From Pseudoprimorskyibacter insulae (GTDB lineage Bacteria > Pseudomonadota > Alphaproteobacteria > Rhodobacterales > Rhodobacteraceae): a stretch of 64,000 bases of DNA. Numbering within the stretch: position 1 is the stretch's first letter; every line of letters starts with the position of its first letter. Below the pieces are notes generated by a model. The model saw only the letters and a program-made list of their open reading frames with translations. It was not told where the DNA came from and made no database searches. The stretch spans positions 496,001-560,000 of the forward strand of contig NZ_OMOJ01000002.1 in the NCBI RefSeq assembly GCF_900302505.1, given 5' to 3'. Shown here in pieces: positions 8,033 through 18,650 of the stretch. The position numbers and the translations under genes are program-made.

Positions 8033-10594
8033 ATGTCGCGCTACGAGCCGTCCGTGATCGAACCCAAATGGCAAGCTGCCTGGGATGAGGCCAAGACCTT
8101 TGAGGCCAGCCGTTCGGAAGACAAGCCCAAGTACTATGTGCTTGAGATGTTCCCCTATCCGTCAGGGCGTATCCATATTGGCCATGTGCGCAACTACACC
8201 ATGGGCGATGTGATCGCGCGATATAAGCTGTCGACCGGGCATAATGTGCTGCATCCCATGGGGTTCGATGCCTTTGGCATGCCGGCGGAAAACGCGGCCA
8301 TGGCTTCGGGCGGGCATCCGAAGGACTGGACCTATTCGAACATCGACACGATGGTTGGCCAGATGAAGCCGCTGGGCTTTGGCCTTGACTGGTCGCGCAT
8401 GTTCGCGACCTGCGATCCCGAGTATTACGGCCAACAGCAGGCGCTGTTCCTGGATATGCTGGACAAGGGTCTGGTGTACCGCAAGAACGCCGTCGTGAAC
8501 TGGGACCCGGTTGATATGACCGTTCTGGCCAACGAACAGGTTGAGGACGGGCGCGGCTGGCGGTCGGGCGCATTGGTTGAGCGGCGCGAGCTGACGCAGT
8601 GGTTCTTCAAAATCTCCGATATGTCGGATGAGTTGCTCAGCGCGCTGGACACGCTGGATGACTGGCCCGCCAAGGTGAAGACCATGCAGGCCAACTGGAT
8701 CGGGCGGTCGCGCGGGTTGCAGTTTGCTTTCTCGACCGTGGATGCGCCCGAGGCGTTTGACCGGATCGAGGTGTATACCACGCGTCCCGACACGCTGATG
8801 GGGGCGTCCTTCCTTGGGATTTCGCCGGACCATCCGTTGGCCAAGGCGCTGGAAAAGGACAACCCCGAGGTTGCGGCCTTCTGCGCCGAATGCCGTAAGG
8901 GCGGAACCACCGAAGAGGCGATTGAGACGGCTGAAAAGCTGGGTTTTGATACCGGGCTGACTGTGCGCCATCCGTTCGACACCTCGTGGGAATTGCCGAT
9001 CTACATCGCCAACTTCATTCTGATGGACTACGGCACCGGCGCGATCTTTGGCTGCCCGGCGCATGACCAGCGCGACCACGATTTCTGCACCAAATACGGC
9101 TTGCCGATCGTCGACACCTTCTTGCCGGTTGAGGGCGACTGGGACATCCAGAAAGAGCCCTTCGTGCCGACCAAGGTTGAAAAGGTTCGCTACACGCGCG
9201 GCTTTGCGGGCGATGAGGTGCAGACCGGCAACGACGCGATTGATGCGGCCATTGCTTTTTGTGAAGGGCAGGGCGTTGGCCAAGGCGTGACCAAGTTCCG
9301 CCTGCGCGACTGGGGCTTGAGCCGCCAGCGCTATTGGGGCTGTCCGATCCCGGTGGTGCATTGCGACGATTGCGGCGTGGTGCCCGAGAAAAAAGAGAAC
9401 CTGCCGGTGCGCCTGCCCGATGACGTCAGCTTTGACGTGCCGGGCAACCCGCTGGACCGCCATCCGACGTGGCGCGATTGTGCCTGCCCCTCGTGCGGCA
9501 AGCCAGCCAAGCGTGAAACCGATACGATGGACACATTTGTGGACAGTTCGTGGTATTTCGCGCGCTTCACCGCGCCGCGCGCGGGTACGCCGACCGATCT
9601 GGCGGATGCCGAATATTGGATGAACGTTGACCAGTATATCGGCGGGATCGAGCACGCGATCCTGCACCTGCTGTATTCGCGCTTCTTTGCGCGGGCGATG
9701 AACATCACCGGCCATCTGCCCGAAAAGTGCAAAGAGCCGTTCAATGCGCTGTTCACCCAAGGGATGGTGACCCATGCGATCTATAAGCGGGACGATCCGC
9801 AGACGGGCCGCCCGGTGTATTTCTACCCCGAACAGGTTGAACTGAAAGACGGCAAGGCGTTTTCCAAGGAAGACGGCGGCGCGCTCGATACCATCCCCTC
9901 GGCCAAGATGTCGAAGTCCAAGAACAACGTGGTCGATCCCATGGCGATCATCGCGACCTATGGCGCCGATACCGCGCGTTGGTTCGTGCTGTCCGACAGC
10001 CCGCCGGAGCGGGACGTCGAATGGACGGCCGCAGGCGCTGAGGCTGCGAACAAGCATCTGGCGCGGGTCTACCGCATTGCCGCCGAAGTGGCCGAACTGG
10101 ACGCGCCCGCCAACGATCAGGACGAAGCCCTGCTGCGCGAGATGCACAAGGCGATCCATGATGTGACGCAGGGTGTGGAGAGCTTTGGCTTCAACGCGTC
10201 CATCGCCAAACTGTATGGTTTCACCAACACGCTCTCGAAATCCAAAGCCGGTGCTGCGGCCAAGCGCGAGGCGGCCAAGACGCTGGCGCAGCTGATGTCG
10301 CCGATGACACCGCACCTGTCCGAAGAGGTTTGGGCGCTGCTGGGCGGCGAAGGTCTGATTGCCAATGCGCCGTGGCCCGTCGCCGATGAGGCGATGCTGG
10401 TCGAGGATACGGTGACCCTGCCGATCCAGATCAACGGCAAGCGCCGCGCGGAAATCAGCGTGCCGAAGGATATGCCGAAGGACGAGGTTGAAAAACTGGC
10501 ACTGTCCAACGATGCTGTGGTGAAGGCGCTCGATGGGGCGTCTCCGAAGAAAATCATCGTTGTTCCGGGCCGGATTGTGAATGTCGTCATCTGA
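8033..10594 (+). CDS. leuS: Leucyl-tRNA synthetase
   Basis: Class Ia aminoacyl-tRNA synthetase of 853 residues that charges tRNA-Leu. The HIGH motif is at residues 48-51 (IHIGHVRNY) and KMSKS is at 625-629. The CP1 editing domain lies between them, with a threonine-rich [13 protein letters not shown] segment. A zinc-ribbon-like CDDCG...CPSCG segment is near residues 445-490. The ATG at 8033 is preferred over the one at 8027 because AAAGGA is 7 nt from the former and only 1 nt from the latter. The 3' end overlaps lptE by 14 nt. Confidence 0.97.
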   Translation: MSRYEPSVIEPKWQAAWDEAKTFEASRSEDKPKYYVLEMFPYPSGRIHIGHVRNYTMGDVIARYKLSTGHNVLHPMGFDAFGMPAENAAMASGGHPKDWTYSNIDTMVGQMKPLGFGLDWSRMFATCDPEYYGQQQALFLDMLDKGLVYRKNAVVNWDPVDMTVLANEQVEDGRGWRSGALVERRELTQWFFKISDMSDELLSALDTLDDWPAKVKTMQANWIGRSRGLQFAFSTVDAPEAFDRIEVYTTRPDTLMGASFLGISPDHPLAKALEKDNPEVAAFCAECRKGGTTEEAIETAEKLGFDTGLTVRHPFDTSWELPIYIANFILMDYGTGAIFGCPAHDQRDHDFCTKYGLPIVDTFLPVEGDWDIQKEPFVPTKVEKVRYTRGFAGDEVQTGNDAIDAAIAFCEGQGVGQGVTKFRLRDWGLSRQRYWGCPIPVVHCDDCGVVPEKKENLPVRLPDDVSFDVPGNPLDRHPTWRDCACPSCGKPAKRETDTMDTFVDSSWYFARFTAPRAGTPTDLADAEYWMNVDQYIGGIEHAILHLLYSRFFARAMNITGHLPEKCKEPFNALFTQGMVTHAIYKRDDPQTGRPVYFYPEQVELKDGKAFSKEDGGALDTIPSAKMSKSKNNVVDPMAIIATYGADTARWFVLSDSPPERDVEWTAAGAEAANKHLARVYRIAAEVAELDAPANDQDEALLREMHKAIHDVTQGVESFGFNASIAKLYGFTNTLSKSKAGAAAKREAAKTLAQLMSPMTPHLSEEVWALLGGEGLIANAPWPVADEAMLVEDTVTLPIQINGKRRAEISVPKDMPKDEVEKLALSNDAVVKALDGASPKKIIVVPGRIVNVVI

Positions 10595-11072
10595 TCGCCG
10601 CGCGTTTCTTCTTTCTGTGCTGGCCCTAGGGGCCTGCGGGTTCACGCCGGCCTATGGGCCGTCTGGTGGGGCGGGCGTGCTGCAATCGCAGGTGCGCCTG
10701 ACCGATCCGGTGGGGCGTGACGGCTATCTGTTGAACCGGCGACTTGAGGAACGCTTGGGCCGGGGCGGGCCGTCGGCGCGCTACGCTATGAAAGTGACGC
10801 CGATTGTGACGCAGTCGGGGATGGGCAGCACATCGCGCGGGTTGACCACGCGGTTTCAGCTGCTGGGCAAGGCCAAGTTCCTGATGACCGACCCTGTAAC
10901 AGCGGATGTTCTGGCCGAGGGTGAGGTGCAGAGCTTCACCGGCTATTCGGCCACCGGCACGACGGTTGCGACGCTGGCGGCGGAACGCGATGCGCGGCAA
11001 CGATTGATGACCATTCTGGCCGATATGGTGGTGGATCGCTTGTTGGTCGCGGCCTCTGGCCTTCCGTCATGA
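10581..11072 (+). CDS. lptE: LPS-assembly lipoprotein LptE
   Basis: Outer-membrane lipoprotein that plugs the LptD barrel and helps deliver lipopolysaccharide to the cell surface. 163 residues. The N-terminus has an Arg-Arg pair, a hydrophobic stretch and the lipobox LALGAC, giving lipidated Cys19 followed by GFTPAYG, a motif common to alphaproteobacterial LptE. The position between leuS and holA is the conserved location, overlapping leuS by 14 nt and holA by 4 nt. Confidence 0.92.
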   Translation: MSSSDRRAFLLSVLALGACGFTPAYGPSGGAGVLQSQVRLTDPVGRDGYLLNRRLEERLGRGGPSARYAMKVTPIVTQSGMGSTSRGLTTRFQLLGKAKFLMTDPVTADVLAEGEVQSFTGYSATGTTVATLAAERDARQRLMTILADMVVDRLLVAASGLPS

Positions 11073-12100
11073 AGCTGTCGGGGCGCGATGCGCCAGCCTA
11101 TTTTGCCAAACCTGACCCGGATAAGCTGGGTCTGCTGATCTTCGGGGCCGATGCGATGCGCGTTGCCCTGAAGCGGCAAGAGGTGATCGCCGCCCTGACC
11201 GGGCCGGGGGCGGATGAGGAAATGCGCATCACCCGGATGAATGGCGGCGAATTGCGCAAAGATCCGGCGATGTTGCTGGATGCGATCAAGGCGCAGGGCT
11301 TTTTTCCCGGACCACGTGTGGCTTTTGTTGAGGAAGCCACGGACGGTCTGGCCAAGATCATCGGCGCGGCGGTGGATGAATGGCGACCGGGCGATGCACA
11401 GATCATCGTGACGGCGGGCCAATTGACCGCCAAATCGGCGCTGCGCAAGGTGTTTGAGGGCCACAAGATGGCCTATGCGGCGGGGCTTTATGATGACCCG
11501 CCCAGCCGGGCCGAGATTGAGGCCGATTTCAAACGTTCGGGCCTGACGGACATCGGGCAAGACGCGATGGGCAAGCTAACGGCCCTGTCGCGGCAGCTTG
11601 ATCCGGGCGATTTCCGCCAGACAGTTGAAAAGATTGCCCTGTATAAGCTGAACGACCCGTCGCCGCTGACCGCGGATGAGGTGGATTTGATGTCGCCCAC
11701 CTCGACCGAAGCGGATGTGGACGATGTGCTTAACATCATCGCAGAAGGGCGCGTAGCAGAATTCGGGCAGACCATGCAGCGGCTGAAATCCCAAGGGGTG
11801 ACGCCGGTGACGCTGATTATTATGGCGACCCGGCATTTCCGCTCCCTGCATGCCATCGCCTCGGACCCCGGCGGCCCTGCGCAAGGGATTGGCCGCGTGC
11901 GCCCGCCGATCTTTGGCCCGCGCCGCGACAAGATGCTGCGTCAGGCGCAAATGTTGGGCATGTATTTGCTCGAAGACGTGTTGAAGCGCCTGACTTCAAC
12001 GGACTTGCAGCTGCGGTCTGCCGGGCAGACCGCGCCGCAAATGGCCGTGGTGGAACGTGCGCTGATGTGGATCGCCTCAAAGGCGGAACGTCGTCGCTAG
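11069..12100 (+). CDS. holA: DNA polymerase III subunit delta
   Basis: The delta subunit of the clamp loader, which opens the beta sliding clamp. 343 residues, the normal size. Family features are the N-terminal PDKLGLLIFGAD region, RLKSQGVTPVTLIIMATRHFRSLH in the collar-side part, and a helical C-terminus. The ATGA overlap with lptE indicates translational coupling. It converges on the DUF2834 gene with a 4-nt overlap. Confidence 0.92.
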   Translation: MKLSGRDAPAYFAKPDPDKLGLLIFGADAMRVALKRQEVIAALTGPGADEEMRITRMNGGELRKDPAMLLDAIKAQGFFPGPRVAFVEEATDGLAKIIGAAVDEWRPGDAQIIVTAGQLTAKSALRKVFEGHKMAYAAGLYDDPPSRAEIEADFKRSGLTDIGQDAMGKLTALSRQLDPGDFRQTVEKIALYKLNDPSPLTADEVDLMSPTSTEADVDDVLNIIAEGRVAEFGQTMQRLKSQGVTPVTLIIMATRHFRSLHAIASDPGGPAQGIGRVRPPIFGPRRDKMLRQAQMLGMYLLEDVLKRLTSTDLQLRSAGQTAPQMAVVERALMWIASKAERRR

Positions 12101-12399
12101 TCGCGGCTGCGCAGGTATAGATACAGCGGCAAGCCGCAGCTGACCCCGATGCAGAAGGTGGCCGGAATGGCCCAAAGGCGGCGCCGCTCGCCGGTTTGGC
12201 GTGTTTCGGCCAAGGCCCAGACGGTCAGCGCGATAGCTGCGATCGTCAGATCCCATGTCAGCGCTGTTGTGGCTTGATTGACATACCAAGCGTCGATCAT
12301 CGCGCCAAGGTTCCAGCCGTTTGCCATGAACCAGCCGATGAAGTGATACATCGGGTGCACCGCGCCCCAGATCGCCAAGGCAAGGAACACCCGGTTCAT
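12097..12399 (-). CDS. DUF2834-like small membrane protein
   Basis: 100 residues, starting [20 protein letters not shown]. Three hydrophobic segments are visible, at about residues 3-22, 47-65 and 74-97, with a charged loop TRQTGERRR between the second and third. This pattern and the GWNL / DLTIAAIALTVW segments fit DUF2834, an inner-membrane family of unknown function. The frame is open to 12702, but that extension overlaps argH antisense and is rejected. The start codon overlaps the stop of the upstream lipoprotein by one base (TGATG), making it the last gene of the argH operon. Confidence 0.78.
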   Translation of the reverse strand: MNRVFLALAIWGAVHPMYHFIGWFMANGWNLGAMIDAWYVNQATTALTWDLTIAAIALTVWALAETRQTGERRRLWAIPATFCIGVSCGLPLYLYLRSRD

Positions 12400-12572
12400 C
12401 AAAGGTCCAACGCCACAGTGACCGGCCCCTTGCGGACCGATGCGGTGGTGGATGTGGTCACGCCGCCGGTGCCAACGCTGATTGACGTGTTCAGCGAGGG
12501 TTTCAGCGGCGGGCCATCGGCCCCGCAGGCGGCAACAAGTGCCAGCGCGGCCAAGGCTGCGATACGGATCAT
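12399..12572 (-). CDS. Small LptM/LPAM-like lipoprotein
   Basis: A 57-residue lipoprotein. Its N-terminus ([16 protein letters not shown]) is a complete lipoprotein signal with lipidated Cys16, followed by [10 protein letters not shown]. The Cys-Gly-x-x-Gly-Pro pattern after the lipobox resembles the prokaryotic lipoprotein-attachment family that includes E. coli LptM (YifL), which assists LptD-LptE maturation; such genes are often found near lysA/dapF or argH. It starts inside the argH stop (ATGA overlap) and ends one base into the DUF2834 gene. Assignment to LptM function is inference; the presence of a short lipoprotein gene is well supported. Confidence 0.8.
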   Translation of the reverse strand: MIRIAALAALALVAACGADGPPLKPSLNTSISVGTGGVTTSTTASVRKGPVTVALDL

Positions 12573-13960
12573 GCCAGAACCTCTTTCCAGCGGGCGACTT
12601 GTTCGCGCACACGGGTCGGGGCGGTGCCACCATAGCTGAGGCGCGAGGCGACCGAGTTATGGACGCCAAGCACACCATACACCGCTTCGGTGATTCCGTC
12701 ATGCACGCTGGTCATGTCCTCCAGCGTCAGTTCCGGCAGATCGCAGCCCTTGGCCTCGGCCTTGGCGACCAGCGCGCCGGTGACGTGGTGCGCATCACGG
12801 AACGGCAGGTTCAATTCGCGCACCAGCCAGTCGGCCAGATCGGTTGCGGTTGAGAACCCGCTTGCGGCGGCTGCCTCAAGCTGCGGGCGGTTCGCGCTCA
12901 TGTCCTTGACCATGCCTTCCATCGCGGCCAGCGCCAGCATCAGGTTGTCGGCGGCGTCAAAGACCTGTTCTTTGTCTTCCTGCATGTCCTTGGAATAGGC
13001 CAGCGGCAGACCCTTCATCACCATCATCAGCGCGACATTCGCGCCGAAGATGCGCCCAATCTTGGCGCGGATCAGCTCAGCCGCGTCAGGGTTTTTCTTT
13101 TGCGGCATGATGCTGGATCCGGTCGAGAACCGATCCGACAGGGTCACAAAACGGAACTGCGCTGAGGACCAGATCACCAGCTCTTCGGCCATCCGGCTAA
13201 GGTGCATGGCGCAAATCGACGCCGCCGACAGGAACTCCAATCCGAAATCGCGATCCGAAACGGCATCCAGCGAGTTGGCGGTCGGGCGGTCAAAGCCCAG
13301 TTCGGCCGCGGTCATGTGGCGGTCGATGTCAAACCCGGTGCCTGCCAGCGCGGCCGAGCCGAGCGGACATTCGTTCATCCGCTTGCGGGCATCGCGCACG
13401 CGGCTCAGATCGCGGGCGAACATTTCCACATAGGCCATCATGTGGTGGCCCCAAGTGACGGGCTGTGCGGTTTGCAGGTGGGTAAAGCCGGGCATTACCC
13501 AATCGGCGCCCGCTTCGGCTTGACCCAGCAGCGCTTTCATCAGCGCCAGAAGGCCGCCTTCGAAAGCGTCGAACTGATCGCGCACCCAAAGTTTGAAATC
13601 GGTTGCCACCTGATCGTTGCGCGACCGGGCCGTGTGCAAGCGGCCAGCGGTAGGGCCGACGATCTCGCGCAGGCGGGCCTCGACGTTCATGTGGATGTCT
13701 TCCAAAGCGGTCGAATACTCGAAAGATCCGCCTTCGATTTCTGACAAGACCGTGAGCAGCCCTTCCCGAATGGCTTCGGCATCCTTAGGGTCAATAATGC
13801 CTTGCGCGGCCAACATGGCGGCGTGGGCCCTTGAGCCGGTGATGTCCTGCTTGGCCATACGTTTGTCGAAACCGATCGAGGCGTTGATCGCCTCCATGAT
13901 GGCATCGGGTCCGGCGGCAAAACGGCCACCCCACATCTGGTTCGAGGTTTTGTCAGACAT
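12569..13960 (-). CDS. argH: Argininosuccinate lyase
   Basis: Final enzyme of arginine biosynthesis, splitting argininosuccinate into arginine and fumarate. 463 residues, the standard size. The fumarase/aspartase signature is present as [11 protein letters not shown], the N-terminus has the typical MWGGRF, and the sequence [13 protein letters not shown] is family-specific. The start at 13960 is supported by AAGGA 6 nt upstream. It heads an operon with the small lipoprotein and DUF2834 genes, and is divergent from tlpA with only 22 bp between start codons. Confidence 0.97.
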   Translation of the reverse strand: MSDKTSNQMWGGRFAAGPDAIMEAINASIGFDKRMAKQDITGSRAHAAMLAAQGIIDPKDAEAIREGLLTVLSEIEGGSFEYSTALEDIHMNVEARLREIVGPTAGRLHTARSRNDQVATDFKLWVRDQFDAFEGGLLALMKALLGQAEAGADWVMPGFTHLQTAQPVTWGHHMMAYVEMFARDLSRVRDARKRMNECPLGSAALAGTGFDIDRHMTAAELGFDRPTANSLDAVSDRDFGLEFLSAASICAMHLSRMAEELVIWSSAQFRFVTLSDRFSTGSSIMPQKKNPDAAELIRAKIGRIFGANVALMMVMKGLPLAYSKDMQEDKEQVFDAADNLMLALAAMEGMVKDMSANRPQLEAAAASGFSTATDLADWLVRELNLPFRDAHHVTGALVAKAEAKGCDLPELTLEDMTSVHDGITEAVYGVLGVHNSVASRLSYGGTAPTRVREQVARWKEVLA

Positions 13961-13982
13961 GCATCGTCCTTCCGGAGGCAAA

Positions 13983-14549
13983 ATGAAACGAACGGTTCTT
14001 GCGCTGCTGTATACGGCCTTTGGCGTGCTTGCAAATCCGGCGCTGGCCGATATTGGCGCGGCGGCCGATCTGCGGGCCGGTGATATGAAGCGTTTGGTGG
14101 TGCATTCCGCGCCCAAAGACGTGGTTGAGGGCGATTTTCAGACCTTCGAAGACGCGCCTGTGTCACTGGCCGAGTATCAGGGCAAATACGTGTTGGTGAA
14201 CTTTTGGGCGACATGGTGCGCGCCTTGCCGTAAGGAAATGCCCGCACTGTCGGCATTGCAGTCCGAACTGGGCGGCGATGCGTTTGAGGTTGTGACGATT
14301 GCCACCGGGCGCAACCCCAAGCCCGCCATGCAGAAGTTCTTTGGCGAGATCGGGGTTGAGAACCTGCCGTTGCATCGCGACCCAAAACAACAGTTGGCGC
14401 GGAAATACGCCGTGCTGGGCTTGCCCGTGACCTTGTTGCTTGATCCCGAAGGGCGCGAAGTTGCGCGTTTGACCGGCGATGCCGATTGGGGCGGGGCCGA
14501 TGCGCTGGCGTTCCTGCGGGCAGTCCTGGGGGAAAAGGCGGGCGGTTAA
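13983..14549 (+). CDS. tlpA: TlpA-family thiol:disulfide oxidoreductase
   Basis: Periplasmic thioredoxin-like protein of 188 residues. A signal peptide or N-anchor covers about residues 1-23 (MKRTVLALL...ALAD). The active site is WCAPC with Cys79 and Cys82, in the TlpA/ResA context [15 protein letters not shown]; a cis-proline loop is in [10 protein letters not shown]. These proteins reduce disulfides in apocytochromes or copper-delivery proteins. A GGAGG ribosome-binding site sits just before the ATG. Start codons of argH and tlpA are 22 bp apart, so at least one promoter must lie within the opposing gene. Confidence 0.9.
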   Translation: MKRTVLALLYTAFGVLANPALADIGAAADLRAGDMKRLVVHSAPKDVVEGDFQTFEDAPVSLAEYQGKYVLVNFWATWCAPCRKEMPALSALQSELGGDAFEVVTIATGRNPKPAMQKFFGEIGVENLPLHRDPKQQLARKYAVLGLPVTLLLDPEGREVARLTGDADWGGADALAFLRAVLGEKAGG

Positions 14550-14710
14550 GCGCCGCGCGGGGCATCGCCCTGCGCCGCGGCCGAAGTCCCCTCAATGGGG
14601 GGAAGGGCGCGTGCCCTTGTGTGAAACGGCGCTAAACACCCGTAGAATCAGGGTTCCGCGTGATGGTCGCCTAAGGTAAAGACGCGCCAAAGCAGAACAG
14701 AGGGCCCATC

Positions 14711-15976
14711 ATGGATCATTTCCTTTACCGCGACGGCGAACTTTATGCCGAAGACGTTCCCGTCCGCGATATCGCGGCCTCTGTCGGCAGCCCGTTCTAT
14801 TGCTATTCGACCGCCACTTTGTTGCGTCACTTCAAGGCTTTCGATGATGCCTTGGCCGGGACCGATCATCTGGTCTGCTATGCGATGAAGGCGGCGTCGA
14901 ACCAAGCGATCCTGAAAACGCTGGCGCAGGCCGGGGCGGGTATGGATGTGGTGTCAGGCGGCGAATATGCCCGCGCTATCGCCGCAGGTGTACCGGGCGA
15001 CAAGATCGTGTTTTCCGGCGTCGGCAAGACCCACGATGAAATCCGCACCGCCCTGACCACCGGCATTCGTCAGTTCAACGTCGAATCCGAACCTGAGATG
15101 CGCCGCATTTCGGACGTTGCGGTGTCGCTCGGCGTCGTGGCCCCGATCACCGTTCGGGTGAACCCCGATGTTGATGCCAAGACACACGCCAAAATCGCGA
15201 CCGGCAAGTCAGAGAACAAATTCGGCATTCCGATTTCCCGCGCGCGTGAGGTTTACGCCGAAGCGACCAAGCTGCCCGGTCTGAAGGTTGTTGGCATTGA
15301 CGTGCATATCGGCAGCCAGTTGACGCAATTGGAGCCGTTCCGGCAGGCCTTTTCCAAGGTTGCCGAGCTGACAGAAACCCTGCGCGCCGATGGTCATGAC
15401 ATTCGCCGCCTCGATCTGGGCGGCGGTCTGGGCATTCCCTACACCCGCTCGAACGAAGCGCCGCCGCTGCCGAATGACTATGGTCAGATGATCAAGGAAA
15501 CCGTCGGCCATCTGGGCTGCGAGGTTGAGATCGAACCGGGCCGCTTGATCGCGGGCAATGCCGGGATTTTGGTCAGCGGCGTGGTTTTCGTGAAAACCGG
15601 CGAAGACCGCCAGTTCCTGATTCTCGATGCGGCGATGAATGACCTGATCCGCCCGGCCATGTATGATGCGCACCACGAAATCGTGCCTGTCAAAGAGGCA
15701 GAGCCGGGTGTCGAACTGCGCCCCTATGACATCGTCGGACCCGTCTGCGAAAGCGGCGATACCTTTGCCAAGGGCCGTTTGATGGCCCCCTTGGCCGAAG
15801 GCGACCTTGTCGCGTTCCGGTCCGCTGGGGCCTATGGCGCTGTTATGTCCAGCGAATATAACACCCGTCCGCTGATCCCAGAGGTTCTGGTGAACGGCGA
15901 TCAATTCGCGGTTATCCGCCAAAGGCCCACCTTTGACGAGATCATAAATCGCGATACCATCCCTGAATGGCTGTGA
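14711..15976 (+). CDS. lysA: Diaminopimelate decarboxylase
   Basis: PLP-dependent enzyme that decarboxylates meso-diaminopimelate to L-lysine. 421 residues. The PLP lysine is Lys60 in VCYAMKAASN; glycine-rich LGGGLGIPYT and EPGRLIAGNAG bind the cofactor phosphate; GPVCESGDTF supplies the active-site Cys and Glu from the partner subunit. The 161-bp gap to tlpA contains no convincing gene. lysA is followed after 37 nt by the TIGR02302 gene, a neighbourhood conserved in alphaproteobacteria. Confidence 0.97.
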   Translation: MDHFLYRDGELYAEDVPVRDIAASVGSPFYCYSTATLLRHFKAFDDALAGTDHLVCYAMKAASNQAILKTLAQAGAGMDVVSGGEYARAIAAGVPGDKIVFSGVGKTHDEIRTALTTGIRQFNVESEPEMRRISDVAVSLGVVAPITVRVNPDVDAKTHAKIATGKSENKFGIPISRAREVYAEATKLPGLKVVGIDVHIGSQLTQLEPFRQAFSKVAELTETLRADGHDIRRLDLGGGLGIPYTRSNEAPPLPNDYGQMIKETVGHLGCEVEIEPGRLIAGNAGILVSGVVFVKTGEDRQFLILDAAMNDLIRPAMYDAHHEIVPVKEAEPGVELRPYDIVGPVCESGDTFAKGRLMAPLAEGDLVAFRSAGAYGAVMSSEYNTRPLIPEVLVNGDQFAVIRQRPTFDEIINRDTIPEWL

Positions 15977-16013
15977 GGCGACATCTCGCGGTCGCCTGAC
16001 CGGGAGAGTTTGA

Positions 16014-18575
16014 ATGCCGAACCGCGCCAAGACGACCGACCGTCTAACCGCCCTGACGTGGCCCCTGCGCCTGACATGGGCCGGGCTTTGGGCCGAACGC
16101 ATTGTGCGTGGGTTCTGGCCGCTGTGGTCGGTTGTGATGGCGGCTGTGGCGGCAGTGCTGCTTGGCCTGCACGATGTGGCGGGGCCTGCGGCGACCATGG
16201 CGATTGGCGCGGTTGCTGTGCTTGGCGCTGTGGCGGCGTTGATCTTTGGCCTGCGCCGTTTCGCGATCCCGCGCCGGGGCGATGCGCTGGCCCGGCTTGA
16301 TGCGTCGATGCCGGGGCGGCCCATTCAGGCGGTTCTGGATCATCAGGCCATCGGGCAGGGCGATCCGGCCTCCGCCGCCGTTTGGCAGGCCCACCAACAA
16401 CGGATGCAAGCGCGCCTGAATGATGCCCGCGCGGTCGAACCTGATTTGCGTGTGGCCAAGGCGGACCCCTTCGCGCTGCGCTATGTGGCGGCGCTGGTGC
16501 TGCTGGTGGCGCTGTTGTTCGGGTCGGTGCAGCGGGTGCAGACCCTTGGCACCGTGCCGACGGGATCGGCCGCGCTGGCCTCAGGGCCTGCATGGGAAGG
16601 CTGGATCGAACCGCCCGCCTATACGCGCTTGCCGTCGCTTTATTTGGCGGATTTGAATGGCGAGGTGCTGGAAATCCCCAAGGGCAGCCGCGTGACCCTG
16701 CGCCTTTATGGTGATCCGGGCGTTTTGACCGTGGATCAGTCGATTTCGCCGCCCACCCCCGAAGGCGCCGAACAAGCCACCGTCGCGTTTGAGGTGCAGC
16801 GGTCTGGAAAATTGGCGATCAATGGGCCGGGCGGGCGGTCTTGGGATGTGGCGATGTTGCCCGATGACGCGCCGATGGTGCGGCGCGATGGCGATATCGA
16901 AGTGACCTACGAAGGTCAGGCCTCTATCCCGTTTACCGCGTTGGATGATTTCGGCGTTGTGTCTGGCCGGGCGGTGATTGGCCTTGATCTGGCGGCGATT
17001 GATCGGCGCTACGGGCTGCGGCGCGATCCTGAACCGCGTGATGCGATCACCGTGCCACTGCCCATGCCGATTGCTGGGGATCGGTCTGAGTTTACCGAAA
17101 ACCTGATTGAAGATTTCGCCCAACACGCATGGGCCAATCTGCCTGTGACGATTGAATATCAGGTCATGGATGCCGCAGGGCAAGACAGCGCGCCCTTTGT
17201 CGAAGCGCTTTCGCTTCCGGGGCGGAATTTCTTTGATCCGATGGCGGCCGCCGTGATCGAACAGCGTCAGGCGATCCTGTGGAACCGCGACAATGCCGCC
17301 GATACAGCGATGATCCTGCGGGCGGTGTCGAACCGGCCCGATGACATTTTCCGCGGGGCGGGCACCTATCTGCGGTTCAAGACCGTGCTGACCCGGTTGG
17401 AGGATCTGTCGTCTGACGGGCTGACGGATGAAGAACGCGATGAGATCGAAACCGCCATGTGGGATCTGGCGCTGGTTCTGGAAGAGGGCGATCTGAACGA
17501 CGCGATCGAACGGCTGCAACGGGCGCAGGACCGCTTGGCCGAGGCAATGAAGAACGGCGCGTCCGATCAGGAAATCGCCGAGTTGATGCAGGAATTGCGT
17601 CAAGCCACAGATGATTACCTGCGCCACCTCAGTCGCCAAGCCCAGCAAGAGGCCGAGCGGAATCCGAACGATCAGATGGCGCAGCAGAACCAAAACAGCA
17701 TGGAGATGAGCCAGGACGATCTTCAGCGCATGATGGACCGCATTCAGGAATTGATGGAGCAGGGCCGCATGGCCGAGGCGCAGGAAGCCTTGGATCAACT
17801 GCGCGAGATGATGGAAAACATGCAGGTCACAGAAGGCCAGCAGGGTCAGGGCCAGCCGTCGCCCGGTGAACAAGCGATGGAAGGCTTGGCCGATACGCTT
17901 CGTCAACAGCAGGGCCTGTCGGATGAGGCGTTCCGCGATCTGCAAGAACAGTTCAACCCGAATGCGCAGGCCGGGCAAGGCCAGCAGAATCAGGGCCGGA
18001 ACGGGTCAGACGGGCAGGGCCAACAGCATGACGGTCAGGGGACCGAAGGCAGCCAATCCGGCGAATCGGGTCAGGGGCAAGAACAAAGCCTTGCCGAGCG
18101 GCAGCGGGCTTTGCGCGATGGGTTGAACCAACAGCGCCGCAACTTGCCGGGGTCCGATTCTGAGGCCGGGGACCGTGCCGAACAATCGCTGGAACGTGCC
18201 GAAGGGGCCATGGACCGGGCCGAGGATGCGTTGCGCGATGGTGATCTGGCGCAGGCATTGGACAATCAGGCGCAGGCCATGGAGGCCCTACGCGAAGGTT
18301 TGCGCGACCTGGGCGAGGCGATGGCCGAACAATCACAGCAGACGCAATCGCAACAGGGCATGGCGCAGGGCAACCAATCGGGCCAACAGCGCGATCCATT
18401 GGGCCGCAATTCCGGTGCGGAAGGGCAGGTTGGTTCGGATGACGGGCTTTTGCAGGGCGAAGACGTCTATCGCCGTGCCCGCGAATTGCTGGATGAGATT
18501 CGCCGCCGGACCGGCGAGGGCGACCGCCCAGAGGTCGAATTGGAGTATCTGGAACGTCTGTTGGATCGGTTCTGA
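16014..18575 (+). CDS. TIGR02302-family membrane protein
   Basis: 853 residues. Hydrophobic segments near residues 40-80 and 155-172 suggest two or three N-terminal membrane spans, followed by a large domain with no catalytic motif that I can recognise. From about residue 480 to 800 the sequence is highly enriched in Gln, Glu and Gly, with long coiled-coil-like helices (repeated MAQQNQ, GQGQ, LREM elements), and it ends with a conserved-looking LDEIRRRTGEGDRPEVELEYLERLL. The family is found downstream of lysA in many alphaproteobacteria. Function is unknown; an envelope role is a guess from topology. Confidence 0.82.
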   Translation: MPNRAKTTDRLTALTWPLRLTWAGLWAERIVRGFWPLWSVVMAAVAAVLLGLHDVAGPAATMAIGAVAVLGAVAALIFGLRRFAIPRRGDALARLDASMPGRPIQAVLDHQAIGQGDPASAAVWQAHQQRMQARLNDARAVEPDLRVAKADPFALRYVAALVLLVALLFGSVQRVQTLGTVPTGSAALASGPAWEGWIEPPAYTRLPSLYLADLNGEVLEIPKGSRVTLRLYGDPGVLTVDQSISPPTPEGAEQATVAFEVQRSGKLAINGPGGRSWDVAMLPDDAPMVRRDGDIEVTYEGQASIPFTALDDFGVVSGRAVIGLDLAAIDRRYGLRRDPEPRDAITVPLPMPIAGDRSEFTENLIEDFAQHAWANLPVTIEYQVMDAAGQDSAPFVEALSLPGRNFFDPMAAAVIEQRQAILWNRDNAADTAMILRAVSNRPDDIFRGAGTYLRFKTVLTRLEDLSSDGLTDEERDEIETAMWDLALVLEEGDLNDAIERLQRAQDRLAEAMKNGASDQEIAELMQELRQATDDYLRHLSRQAQQEAERNPNDQMAQQNQNSMEMSQDDLQRMMDRIQELMEQGRMAEAQEALDQLREMMENMQVTEGQQGQGQPSPGEQAMEGLADTLRQQQGLSDEAFRDLQEQFNPNAQAGQGQQNQGRNGSDGQGQQHDGQGTEGSQSGESGQGQEQSLAERQRALRDGLNQQRRNLPGSDSEAGDRAEQSLERAEGAMDRAEDALRDGDLAQALDNQAQAMEALREGLRDLGEAMAEQSQQTQSQQGMAQGNQSGQQRDPLGRNSGAEGQVGSDDGLLQGEDVYRRARELLDEIRRRTGEGDRPEVELEYLERLLDRF

Positions 18576-18598
18576 TCTCAACGCCTTCCCCAAAACGA

Positions 18599-18630
18599 CA
18601 ATGAGGCCGCCCCTCGGGGCGACCTCATTG
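18599..18630. terminator. Terminator hairpin between the TIGR02302 and DUF1127 genes
   Basis: CAATGAGG (18599-18606) pairs with CCTCATTG (18623-18630), and after one mismatch CGCCCC pairs with GGGGCG around a 2-nt loop. It sits between two convergent genes. Neither strand has a perfect T run, but the minus strand continues TCGTTTTG. It is probably used in both directions. Confidence 0.65.
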
Positions 18631-18650
18631 AAACACGTGCCGAGGCGATC

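Noticed and set aside
8162-10645. 827-codon open frame opposite leuS
   Set aside because: It is the antisense shadow of leuS, His/Arg/Gly-rich, and has no recognisable domain.
12400-12702. Extended DUF2834 frame on the minus strand
   Set aside because: It runs antisense-frame through the lipoprotein and argH genes; the short ATG start at 12399 fits the family and the TGATG coupling.
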